Below are positions 18,401 through 26,148 of a stretch of DNA of 64,000 nt, piece after piece (position 1 is the stretch's first letter; each line of letters starts with the position of its first letter). A program made the position numbers and the translations under genes. The stretch lies in assembly GCF_007859715.1 (NCBI RefSeq), contig NZ_SJPG01000001.1, positions 6,466,001-6,530,000 of the forward strand. Direction: 5' to 3'. Source of the DNA: Rubinisphaera italica. GTDB taxonomy: Bacteria; Planctomycetota; Planctomycetia; Planctomycetales; Planctomycetaceae. The notes below the pieces were generated by a model, which saw only the letters and a list, made by a program, of their open reading frames with translations, was not told the origin of the DNA and searched no databases.

Positions 18401-21061
18401 GAAGGCAAGCGGCTGACTTTGTTTAGCTGCGATGGACACCGGCTTTGGACACGGGAGTTCAGAGATTCGATCAAGGGTGTTGATATTCTCGGTGAATCCG
18501 GTTCCCTTCTCGTTCACAACGATGAGGACATTTGGGTCGTTGATTGCGACACGGGGCAGGAGTCAGAAATTGCTCGCAGGAAAGAGTGGGGCAAACCCTC
18601 GTGCCACTACGTCTCAGAAGACGCTGGCGTAATCGTAATCGGCTGCATCGACGGAGCTGTGGAACTCTACGCATTGTCCGATGACGGTCCAAAACACCTG
18701 CATCGGTTGTCCGTTTTCGAAGTGGTAAAAGACACAGATGGTCTTGATCCCGCAGATTGGCCATACGAAGAAAGTCCTGCCATTTCCTTCATGGGCGATG
18801 ATTCACTGCCTCCAACATACCTGCTCATGAGCGACATGTCATTCGATGACAACGACTCAGGTAGCGTAGTGGCTGTTGCAGTACATGACGACTGTGTCTA
18901 TGCGATGTCAGCATCTGGGACCATATGCTGCGTGAGCCGCAACGATGGGAGAGTGCTTGGTAGTCCGTTTCAGCTTCCTGAGGCTTGGGATTTGGACAAG
19001 AACCCGAAATCCACATCCCTAACGCCACTCAATGATTGCTTATTGCTTGAGGACGATGACCGTCAGTTATTACTTGATAACGATATGAACCAACTCTGGT
19101 CATACACGCCTCGGTTTGTGTTCAATACGCTCGAAGATGACGTGCTTGAAAGCCATTTCTGGTGTATCGATGGAGGGCAAATTCAGTTGATGTACGCAGG
19201 AGATAAGGGAGGAGTGCGTACGATACGTTCACGCCAATTCGACATGCCGATGACATTGGTTGCATCGAGCGAGAGTGGTGCGGTCGTTTCGCCGCAATTC
19301 GATGCCCCAGCCTTTGACAGTGGCTCGACTACTCTGCACTTCGTTGACCGGGAACTAAATCAAGTAGGCAGCGCCATCGTCGGTAACAACGGACTCCTAA
19401 TTACAATGCCCGACGGTCGCTTTGCAGGAACCGGTTACGTATTCGACACGGCGCGAGTATTCGAAGCAGGCAAGACAGTACCACTGCCCAGCGCGGATGG
19501 GTTTCGCCTTGCTGCTGCTGTTGATGTTGGCCACGAACTAACCAACAAGACAACAATAGCTGCGAGTCTTGCCAGCCAGCTTCTCGACCTCGCGCAACGC
19601 GTTGGTCACGCGTACTTGGATGCACCCGTGATCGTAAAGGCCGCAGTTTGGCCAACCCTTGTTTACTCCCTGACACTCATGGCCGTTCTTGGCCTCTGGA
19701 TTGCAGCGCCAGCTCGTCTGGCAGAATTGGCAATGTCACGCGTCGGCGATGAAGGCCAATCGAATCTCCAGAAGTTTTCCAGATTTTTCACCCTAATCTA
19801 CTTTCTCGGCCATTCAAGGAGAGCCGTAGACTCTTGGATGAAAAAGCACTTTGACACATTGGACGAGCGATGCTTGAAGGACTGTGCCGCATACAAGGAA
19901 AGACAGCGATACGTTGATCTCGGATACGAAGACCAAAGTCAAGAATGGTTCAAACGTCTCTCGAATGGCAACAGTGGTGGCGTCTGGTTGTACGGTCCCG
20001 GTGGTCGAGGAAAATCGACCATGGCGTTTGAAATTGCCCGGCGAGTCAATTCATCGCGAAAGACACCATTCCTGACGTTTCTCGTCGCCGAGGACTGGGC
20101 TGGTGACTTGGTCGAGTTAATGTGCGACCGACTTCATACTGACGACAAACGGCCGACAAGGTCCATGGTTGAAGGGTTGCTCCACCGAAAACGCATCATT
20201 GTCGTTCTGGATGGAGCCAGTGAGCGACGTGTTGTATCAGACAAACAAGTCTTGGCTGGAACTGCAGGTTCAGAATCTGAGGCACTCTGCCAAGTACGAT
20301 CCCTCATGGAAAAAGGGATTCTTCGTTGTTTGATCGTCACCTCTCGCCACCTGCCGCCCAAGAAACGTGTCTTCGAAAGATTCTGCTTGGTCGAACTGGG
20401 ACCGATCTCCGAGGCCAAGTTAGAAGGCTTTGTACGTGCGTATGTCAGTGAAGAGGAATTCGAGGACGTTTACGCAGCCGTCTCCGCTCTGGCTTTCAGC
20501 ATTGACCTATCTCCGTTGATGGCTCGCATGGCGATTGAAGTTGCGCGGCACTCAGAAGCAGTTACCTCCAATTTTGCTCAACTCGCCATTGACTACGTGC
20601 TCGCGTTACGATCCCAGTCAGCTGATACGCTGTGCGAACAAGACTTTATACGAGTGGTGAAGGAAGTCGCGCACCTCTGCGTTGAAGACGAGGCAACAAG
20701 CGGCGAAGTGTGTTTCTACGAATTGCGAGGCTACCTGAAGGGAAAAGCTGAAGCGTCCCCATATACGACTGTCGGGCAAGGTGACGATAGCTTGCCAATT
20801 GCCGATGTAATCAACGAACTGGTCAAATCAGGGCTGATTGAAATGAACAGAACTCGTGACAGAGTAGGATTCTGCGCGGACCCAATTGCTGAATACATGG
20901 CAGCGTGGGCGATCTGTGATTCACCGTCGGAGCTGAAACGATTTCGCAGCAAGATACGTATGCTGCAGAAGAATCGAGGCGAAGACTTTGCGACCGGATT
21001 GTCTCGTGCGTTGGATGATGTTGACGCCACACGGCAGCATGAGACCAATCCAGTTGCGTGA
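15404..21061 (+). CDS. Giant WD40 lipoprotein with membrane segment and C-terminal STAND/NACHT-like NTPase
   Basis: A 1885-aa protein with GGGAGG before the ATG. Residues 1-16 are a lipoprotein signal (LAGC lipobox, C16). Residues of about 30-1390 are WD40-like blades, many with the S.DG..L..G..DG.VRVW pattern, enough for several propellers. A single hydrophobic helix spans about W1416-A1437. After a linker comes a P-loop NTPase: Walker A GPGGRGKST (K1537), Walker B VVLDGASE (D1603), sensor TSR (1646-1648), then helical repeats to the end. The expected topology is propeller outside and NTPase in the cytoplasm. STAND NTPases are switch ATPases, many in defence. No toxin domain is obvious, so it may signal to a partner. 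It is divergent from the Pycsar-led operon. Function is unknown. Confidence 0.85.
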   Translation: MRNLVVVVSLICLAGCNAQPEFRVEPQVLTSKPKHLSFHPDDPSLCLVVSDADVSVWSLSDPKKPLRVGTLPASWTAKFLPGDESRIVAAGKDGSMRVWDSSGQPISEPFTNPALQRDVGDDGKQAWWINQDSVTGLDISPDGTRLVARTWGGGAFRWRLKPKPELAGEVDSSLFFAPDEDATLIRRITAGDNSFHYVREDGTNWCEPLTGLRKELQSSFVAMLASEPRIVAVEEFGRVLIWTQDGSLVSDSIAPHQEDYFNPHNPFVKRLAFSKANGSIVTVGEDTGTQLWTSGGIRLGQLETAGGYYVDDVEFNSDGSIIGFVESGEYHSENSTVRFWQPTGKIVSSVVPCKGLEFDHDGEVNSLLWISEDVVVTGGRDGTIRVLDPTKRATTQSWEAHASVVGLSHDDKTQTIISVGAEGRVRFWSYDGSEKRDEVRLPDHPDCVALSSDCRTLAMSFIDQSQGYDRRLVTIDLNNGELGSEFNVSLEGRGQLAESLLFTKDGEHLFAGLGSGVVRKFHVADGSLEAEHDLHPETQFGRGAVCDLEIAPAGNLLASAGADGRVVVFDLDHSLEVASSFHTEVPKFYPRQIRQLAWSPDGSALVTLAVDGTLVVWTPDLSVKSKPIQIDGAAPNCLHFTGNNVVSAGLLGHIRVATLGGDVRTFDAGHGTHTGKGANGLVANGIDRLYTAGLNGKVSAWNLDGEFLAESHDGHATNGHLSIEEDDFIFEKITRITIERESGTVFTCGIDGRILSHDADLKSSRQVALMKDVPAEMLVSSDGQHVFIATEDGGLLKMRTKDGSQNWHTMVGENISSLEMDSDLQNVVVQLGSESNCLVDAETGQVVSAASTDLPPATLSASNNEKYVLALAGDGNLAFKGRAAKSWTHWPIRFENVTSSAISDDGNRVALLRMAASDWRGNSVVELFSKTGVSLGLIELPSSCDAISFVDGHSVIAAVGRESLHFIEASARELCSLVPAYKERAIVDVGHKNGLVAVGEGKRLTLFSCDGHRLWTREFRDSIKGVDILGESGSLLVHNDEDIWVVDCDTGQESEIARRKEWGKPSCHYVSEDAGVIVIGCIDGAVELYALSDDGPKHLHRLSVFEVVKDTDGLDPADWPYEESPAISFMGDDSLPPTYLLMSDMSFDDNDSGSVVAVAVHDDCVYAMSASGTICCVSRNDGRVLGSPFQLPEAWDLDKNPKSTSLTPLNDCLLLEDDDRQLLLDNDMNQLWSYTPRFVFNTLEDDVLESHFWCIDGGQIQLMYAGDKGGVRTIRSRQFDMPMTLVASSESGAVVSPQFDAPAFDSGSTTLHFVDRELNQVGSAIVGNNGLLITMPDGRFAGTGYVFDTARVFEAGKTVPLPSADGFRLAAAVDVGHELTNKTTIAASLASQLLDLAQRVGHAYLDAPVIVKAAVWPTLVYSLTLMAVLGLWIAAPARLAELAMSRVGDEGQSNLQKFSRFFTLIYFLGHSRRAVDSWMKKHFDTLDERCLKDCAAYKERQRYVDLGYEDQSQEWFKRLSNGNSGGVWLYGPGGRGKSTMAFEIARRVNSSRKTPFLTFLVAEDWAGDLVELMCDRLHTDDKRPTRSMVEGLLHRKRIIVVLDGASERRVVSDKQVLAGTAGSESEALCQVRSLMEKGILRCLIVTSRHLPPKKRVFERFCLVELGPISEAKLEGFVRAYVSEEEFEDVYAAVSALAFSIDLSPLMARMAIEVARHSEAVTSNFAQLAIDYVLALRSQSADTLCEQDFIRVVKEVAHLCVEDEATSGEVCFYELRGYLKGKAEASPYTTVGQGDDSLPIADVINELVKSGLIEMNRTRDRVGFCADPIAEYMAAWAICDSPSELKRFRSKIRMLQKNRGEDFATGLSRALDDVDATRQHETNPVA

Positions 21062-21224
21062 ATCCGGCGGTCACGTCACCTCAAACGTGGTCACTCATAT
21101 TGCGTTGTTTTTTCATAAGAAGTCCGTTTGTGACAGGATCGTGCAAGGGCATTTGCTGGGTGCGACAACCACGACGACTGGAATCTTCACGAGGGTTTGT
21201 AGCCAAGGAACAGCAGCCGAAGCA

Positions 21225-22175
21225 TCATTGGCCTAGAGTGGATGCGGACTCTGCTCTCGGATCGATGATGATCGGAAGATTGTCTTCGGTGCTGGATATT
21301 TCGACTCCGTCTTTGAACGACTGTTGCGTCACAGTAACCGGCTCCTCAAAAGTGGCCGTAGAACTGTCGTGCGACCGCAAGTGAAAGACGGCAAGCGGAT
21401 ATTGAGTAGATAGCTCAACCACAAATCCAGCCGGGGCACTCTTGTAAGTAAGCCCGCGCCAAATGCTGCCGTCTGGAGGATCAATCCTGATTCTCTCAAT
21501 GCCGACATTGCCGTACACGTTGCTTGAGCCTACGAATCCTTCGTCTTCTTCCAGATTTCTCGCTACCGCTTCGGCGAAGAAGACTCTGCCGTCACAGGTG
21601 TGCTGCCGAACCAATTCCTCAACCTTGAATCGGTCCTTCGAGTCGCCTTCCACCCAAAGCACCGATTCGATTCGAAACATTCGGGATATGGGCACAATGT
21701 TGCAGTCGTCGTGTAGAGCTCCAAATGCCAGATGATCGGGCTCTTCAAATACACACGCATCACGACCACGTTGTTCTTTGTATAGCCGGGACTGCTTCCA
21801 CATCGCGTCCTCGTTCTTGACATGCGCGTCCCACTTTATATCTGGTGAGAAGTGACATTCGATGAGAGACGGTGTTTCCTGCCGAGGAGCGACCGAGATT
21901 CCGATGAGATGCCCGTCGTCAAAGTCGTAGTGCCTTTGCGCAACGATGTAGTTTGTTACAAGTCGATGCGACCAGCCCGGTGCAATCTTTGAAAGCTCGT
22001 CGTCGATCAAGTCCTGAGCATATTCGTAAAGGTGTTGCTGTAGTTGGATGTGGGAGGTAAATGACGCCACAGCCTTGGTGAACCGGTCGGATAAATCGTC
22101 TTCCGTCATGCCCAAGTAGTCCATCGCATTGGCGAGGTATGGGCAGTGAATGTCTTTTTGGATCGTCAGTCTCAT
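21225..22175 (-). CDS. Hypothetical protein, about 316 aa
   Basis: Not recognised. ATG 22175 is preferred (AGGAAAAG just upstream) over 22214. The N-terminal part is helical (DYLGMTEDDLSDRF, LYEYAQDLIDDEL). The centre has several strands and acidic stretches (DFDDGHLIGISVA, ECHFSPDIKWDA). A His/Cys-containing region is around HDDCNIVPISRM and HTCDGRVFFAEAV. There is no membrane segment or P-loop. It is the last gene of the leftward group that includes the ubiquitin-like and polymerase-like proteins and ends convergently with the WD40-NTPase gene. Confidence 0.65.
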   Translation of the reverse strand: MRLTIQKDIHCPYLANAMDYLGMTEDDLSDRFTKAVASFTSHIQLQQHLYEYAQDLIDDELSKIAPGWSHRLVTNYIVAQRHYDFDDGHLIGISVAPRQETPSLIECHFSPDIKWDAHVKNEDAMWKQSRLYKEQRGRDACVFEEPDHLAFGALHDDCNIVPISRMFRIESVLWVEGDSKDRFKVEELVRQHTCDGRVFFAEAVARNLEEDEGFVGSSNVYGNVGIERIRIDPPDGSIWRGLTYKSAPAGFVVELSTQYPLAVFHLRSHDSSTATFEEPVTVTQQSFKDGVEISSTEDNLPIIIDPRAESASTLGQ

Positions 22176-22238
22176 TGTACTTTTCCTGTTGAGAGGAGCG
22201 TTGTGTGTGAACATTACTGAGTGCGTTTCGTATCAAGC

Positions 22239-22634
22239 CTAAGGCTCTAAACGTTCATGCGGCTTTGGGTTTGATTGCTCGTCCGTTCTGTGAGCACTGC
22301 CATTCTCGGCTGCGACCCAGCGGTAGGCTTCCTCACGACTGTCCACGGTCTTTTCCCACGGCACGTCATTCGTGAAGCGGTATTGTTCCCAATTGCGAGT
22401 TCGCAATACGTTCCACTTTCCCGTGAGCTTGCCTTGTTCGACAATCGGCTGCGTAATGAACCGCGAAGTAACGATGCGCATGTTTTGTTCGAGGAAACAG
22501 TCGGGCTTTGGCGTGTGCTTAACAGTCGGTTTTGCTACGCGAGGTTGCAGGTGTACTGGGCTGTCACCAATTACGAATCCCGGATCGGTCGCATCCTCAT
22601 CGATCTCGTGTTTGTCGTCGTTGTTCGTTGCCAC
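22239..22634 (-). CDS. Small acidic/basic hypothetical protein, 131 aa
   Basis: It starts at GTG 22634 with a good GGAGGAAA site. The first 25 residues are very acidic and probably unstructured, followed by a basic Pro/Lys region. The second half has a Trp/Tyr-rich strand-helix pattern (GKWNVLRTRNWEQYRF, REEAYRWVAAE). I see no known motif. Its position between the beta-grasp protein and the 316-aa protein suggests a small partner subunit. Confidence 0.6.
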   Translation of the reverse strand: MATNNDDKHEIDEDATDPGFVIGDSPVHLQPRVAKPTVKHTPKPDCFLEQNMRIVTSRFITQPIVEQGKLTGKWNVLRTRNWEQYRFTNDVPWEKTVDSREEAYRWVAAENGSAHRTDEQSNPKPHERLEP

Positions 22635-22740
22635 TAGATTTCCTCCAGTTCTCGTTTGTTAATGTAAAACGCTTGCGGCCCGTTAGCCGCGTTGCATGTG
22701 CAGGATTTTAACCGTCGCACAATGTCAGTCTGTGCCGACA

Positions 22741-23328
22741 TCACAGATCGTGTCGCAACACTGAATAACCACGATTGTCGTTCTGTACGATGCAGTGCCT
22801 CACCATTGATGCGAGTAGTTGGCGGAAGGTTGACGTAAAGCCGCGTCCAACTTTGCTTGCGAGTTCGTCACCTGTGAGTGGTCCATTCGTCGTCAGCACT
22901 TTGATAATGCGTTGCTCTGTGGGATTCAGCTTTACGTCTCGACCGCTTCGTCCACGCAGCGTTCGAACTCTCTGCAGGCAATCAGCACCCTCCTGAATTA
23001 GAAACACCTCTGTGCCACGAAGTTCAGTCGTGTGGAGACCGGCAGATTTGCACTCACTCCATTCTTCATCTGACACGTCGAACGACCTTTGGAAGATTTC
23101 TTTTGTGCAGACATCGCCAAGCCCCTTCTGACCGAACTCCTTGACGAACTCCAGTTGCTCGCCGTCAGCCAGAACATGGTCAGCATTGACCTGCCGTCCG
23201 TTGACGAGGAATTGCGGCGAGGGTGGTAGATTGAATACGTGCTGCAGTTGTGACGAGACGAATGCAATGGTCTTGCCTTCGGCAGAACAACTGTGTTGAT
23301 TCACGCCGTAAATAAGGTGAACCGTCAT
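22741..23328 (-). CDS. Ubiquitin-like (beta-grasp) protein with winged-helix end
   Basis: A 195-aa protein with a strong AAGGAG site. The first 65 residues alternate strand, helix and strand (VHLIYGVNQHS, KTIAFVSSQLQHVF, QFLVNGRQV, VLADGEQLEFVKEFG), the order of a ThiS/MoaD/ubiquitin beta-grasp fold. The middle carries two Cys. The last 65 residues read as a winged helix: LNPTEQRIIKVLTTNGPLTGDELASKV. It has no C-terminal GG, and no E1, E2 or JAB gene is visible nearby, so covalent tagging is not supported. A ligand-sensing DNA-binding role is as likely. The fold call is from pattern only. Confidence 0.5.
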   Translation of the reverse strand: MTVHLIYGVNQHSCSAEGKTIAFVSSQLQHVFNLPPSPQFLVNGRQVNADHVLADGEQLEFVKEFGQKGLGDVCTKEIFQRSFDVSDEEWSECKSAGLHTTELRGTEVFLIQEGADCLQRVRTLRGRSGRDVKLNPTEQRIIKVLTTNGPLTGDELASKVGRGFTSTFRQLLASMVRHCIVQNDNRGYSVLRHDL

Positions 23329-23363
23329 TAGAACTTCTCCTTAAAAAGATTTGTGGTCGAAAC

Positions 23364-24746
23364 TCACTCTTGGTCGTAGCGAGTTACATGGAACGAGGGC
23401 GCGACACCGAGTGCCGCAAAGACTTCCTGAAAGACATCCAAGACGCGCTCGACACAGGCATCGGTCGTCAGGATCGAGTCGTGTATCGTGAACACAGGCG
23501 AGACCTTCTCGTTCATCAGCCGCCGACAGACCCGGTTGATAACGACGGTCGATTCAAGGTTCTGCAGGAGGTGAGCAAGGCGGCAATGGTCCTTGCGCTT
23601 CAATTGTTTGACCGTGTCGTAGACAGTTGGGAACAGCTCAGCGAATCGAGTCTTCAATTCTGACCGAGAACGATTCCGACCGAACAAGACCTCAAAGATC
23701 ATCTCCTTTGCCCAGCGACGAACTGGTATCTCAGCCTCTTCCATCAGCGACTCGTACAGTTGCCCGCACTCACAGAGTGTTAGAAATCTGGCCTCGTCGA
23801 GGCTGAGCGTGTCCCTATTAACCGGGCACATGTTGCGGCAATGTTCATCTGTCGTAAGTCGTGTCTCAAACGGACTATCGGCAACTGAAATGGGCTTTGC
23901 GCCCATCGTATTGGACAGTGGAGTTGGTGGTGGGAGTGGGGAGATGATAGTGGCAATTCTGTCTTCAAGAGTGCGGTACGGGTTTGATTGAGTCCCGAGC
24001 GTTGATAGCGACAGAAATGTCTCGCCTCGGAGCCTGCGAATCAGGATTAGTAAGGCAAGAAACAATGGCTGGCTGTTCCGAATGTCAATTGAAACCAAAC
24101 GCTTGCCATCGACATGAAGGCATGGACGCAACGTGCTCTTCAAGTGCGTCAGATCAGTGTGGATTCGGCCGTATCGACAGACCGAAAACAATCTTTCGCC
24201 AGTGGCGATCTGGAATGCCGGAATCTTCAACAGCTCACGGTGTTCATCGTGCTCCAAGAACACCAAGGCGCGATCAAGATCAATCTGTAGAGACTTCAGC
24301 TGCGTACGCAGATAGCGGTGAACATCAAGCCGAACCTTTTTACATTCGGAGCGGTTCTCGTGCGTGATGTGTTCGATCAGCTTTGTGTTCGAAAGTGGCA
24401 GCCGCACCACAGGAGCCCGGAAGTATGAACCAGCGAAGCGATAACCGTACGACTTGTGACCGGGAACGAAGTACCTGTCGGATTCGATGACTTCCGCGTC
24501 AATCAATGCTCCTATTAGCGGCCTGACGATTCGATGCGGGATAAACGAACGCAGGTATGCCCTCTTGAGCGGCACAAAGCCCCGCTCATTGGCTTTTTTC
24601 GTAACCTGTCCCCAGTGGATGCGGTGGAGCACGTATCTGGCTGAATCGGCGTGTCTTCGGAGCCGTTTGGGCAGGACACTTTCTGGCTCAAAGTTCACGG
24701 GGTTGTAAACACAAACTGGTTTCGTTCGTTTCGTCTTTGCAATCAC
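23364..24746 (-). CDS. Minimal family A polymerase-like protein
   Basis: A 460-aa protein from GTG 24746 (GAGG upstream). Three polymerase motifs occur in the right order. Motif A is VSIDIRNSQP (D221), preceded by a GRIHTDLTHLKSTLR segment like the GRL...LQN region of Pol I. Motif B is RRWAKEMIFEVLFG (R343, K347, F351), which matches the Pol I O-helix spacing R-x3-K-x3-F-x3-(Y/F)-G. Motif C is FTIHDSILTT (H422, D423). The first 150 residues are basic and helical, and there is no 3'-5' exonuclease or 5' nuclease region. It could be a DNA or an RNA polymerase (HDS also occurs in phage RNA polymerases). It is linked to small unknown genes in the island, so it may be a replication or a defence enzyme. 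Confidence 0.6.
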   Translation of the reverse strand: MIAKTKRTKPVCVYNPVNFEPESVLPKRLRRHADSARYVLHRIHWGQVTKKANERGFVPLKRAYLRSFIPHRIVRPLIGALIDAEVIESDRYFVPGHKSYGYRFAGSYFRAPVVRLPLSNTKLIEHITHENRSECKKVRLDVHRYLRTQLKSLQIDLDRALVFLEHDEHRELLKIPAFQIATGERLFSVCRYGRIHTDLTHLKSTLRPCLHVDGKRLVSIDIRNSQPLFLALLILIRRLRGETFLSLSTLGTQSNPYRTLEDRIATIISPLPPPTPLSNTMGAKPISVADSPFETRLTTDEHCRNMCPVNRDTLSLDEARFLTLCECGQLYESLMEEAEIPVRRWAKEMIFEVLFGRNRSRSELKTRFAELFPTVYDTVKQLKRKDHCRLAHLLQNLESTVVINRVCRRLMNEKVSPVFTIHDSILTTDACVERVLDVFQEVFAALGVAPSFHVTRYDQE

Positions 24747-24838
24747 AAGTTGTTTCCTCGGCGTAGTGAACTACATGAAAGGCAGGGTCAGGTAGCAAAA
24801 GCGGCCAAGCGCACTCCCAGCGCGCACTGCAAGACAGC

Positions 24839-25195
24839 TCAGTAATCAAGGGGAATTCCGCATTTCACCAACTGCACGAGTTCCTTCACGACTTCGTGAG
24901 GTTCGAGGTGTTTTGAGAACGAAAGTTGGACTGGAGTGCCGTTCTCAGGGCGGATACAAGCGATGAAGAACTCGTATGATTCTTCGAGTGCGGGGAGTTC
25001 GACAATTTCTGCGATCTCTCCGGCAGCCGTCCCATATTCGTCGCCGAAGACGCCGTACAAGGCATCAGCGACCAGCTTTAGGCCGCAAAATCCCTCAACG
25101 CCGGAAACGGAGTCGAGCTGCTCGCCGTGCTCTCGATATATGGCGACGTGTTGAACAGACAAGTCATAGAGGTCATCAATTGATTCGACGCGCAT
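24839..25195 (-). CDS. Small acidic hypothetical protein, 118 aa
   Basis: A well-formed gene with GGAGGAATTAC just before ATG 25195. It is helical and acidic, with regular hydrophobic spacing (IDDLYDLSVQHVAIYREHGEQL; EIVELPALEESYEFFIACI) and a strand-helix end (PVQLSFSKHLEPHEVVKELVQLV). No DNA-binding or catalytic motif is seen. It lies about 90 nt upstream of the polymerase-like gene in the same direction. It may be an immunity or adaptor protein, but nothing in the sequence proves that. Confidence 0.6.
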   Translation of the reverse strand: MRVESIDDLYDLSVQHVAIYREHGEQLDSVSGVEGFCGLKLVADALYGVFGDEYGTAAGEIAEIVELPALEESYEFFIACIRPENGTPVQLSFSKHLEPHEVVKELVQLVKCGIPLDY

Positions 25196-25277
25196 CGTAA
25201 TTCCTCCAACTGGGTGAAAAGGTCAGTTGGAAGGAATTATTTCAACGCCAGTCCAAAATCGTCCTCATGTTTGCTCT

Positions 25278-26018
25278 TTACGAAAGAATCATCCGGGTTC
25301 TGCCACTTACTGCATCAAAACCAACACCGGTGATATTCGCTGCCGCCAGCTTGCGCTCGATGTGCCCGCGTGTGTTCGAGATGAGTTTGTCCTTAATGTC
25401 GTCATCACCCCAGACGAATTCGCCAAGTTCGACGTTATCAACAAAACGGCCAGCGTCCATTGCCAACCGCTGCAATAGACGAAACTGAATCGCACCCCGG
25501 AATCGCACGCTCTTGCCAGCGTACGTCAACGTCTGCGTCCCTTCATCTACGAGCGGCTTTTGAGCGAGAATGGCGACTTCCTGAGCTTCCATGAGCAAGC
25601 CATCCATGCGCAGCTCCGACTTCACCCTCTCAACGACGCTGGCGACTTGCTTGTCTCGGAGCGCAACCACGCCTCGGTTGTACAACTCTCGTTCTGCGGG
25701 AAAAAGATTTGCCGCAGGAAACCGATAGCGTTCAGCGTTGTACATTTCCGCATATTCCAAGTGCGGTTCGTCTGACTGACGAGCGATTTCGCATGGTGTA
25801 TATGGAACGGGAAATCGACCATTTGCCGCGTCTTTCGCAAACAACAGGCCCAGTGGAGACCAGCAATCAACGCCCGCTGCGACACAATTGTCGCGATAGA
25901 TGTACTCGACTCGTTTCTTTCTGATTGGTCGGTCGGGTTGGGAAGAAAAGCAGTGAAAGAACTGGTCTTCGCCCTGCAGGTTGATTCCAACAAAAAAGCC
26001 GTGTTCAGTATCAATCAT
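25278..26018 (-). CDS. Predicted transcription regulator with C-terminal winged helix
   Basis: The start at 26018 is chosen because GGAGG lies 7 nt upstream. A longer reading to 26126 lacks this. Residues of about 1-150 are an unknown sensor-like part rich in aromatic residues. The last 80 residues match the OmpR-type winged-helix pattern: a strand pair (TLTYAGKSVRFRG), helix (FRLLQRLAMDAGRFV), then ELGEFVWGDDDIKDKLISNTRGHIERKL as turn and recognition helix, and a final hairpin. It probably controls the leftward genes of this part of the island. There is no phosphoacceptor domain. Confidence 0.6.
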   Translation of the reverse strand: MIDTEHGFFVGINLQGEDQFFHCFSSQPDRPIRKKRVEYIYRDNCVAAGVDCWSPLGLLFAKDAANGRFPVPYTPCEIARQSDEPHLEYAEMYNAERYRFPAANLFPAERELYNRGVVALRDKQVASVVERVKSELRMDGLLMEAQEVAILAQKPLVDEGTQTLTYAGKSVRFRGAIQFRLLQRLAMDAGRFVDNVELGEFVWGDDDIKDKLISNTRGHIERKLAAANITGVGFDAVSGRTRMILS

Positions 26019-26148
26019 GAGATCGCCTCCGATATTTTGACTCAAAAGAACGAACCACTTCCAGAGCACGGAAGTGGTTCGTGAGTTCTGGTGGTCGGAG
26101 GGATTGTACGACAACTTTTTAGGCATTGTTAAATGCCATTAGCGGAAT

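Noticed and set aside
22741..23328. Bacterial ubiquitination-like (Bil-type) operon
   Set aside because: No E1, E2 or deubiquitinase-like gene nearby, and no C-terminal GG on the beta-grasp protein.
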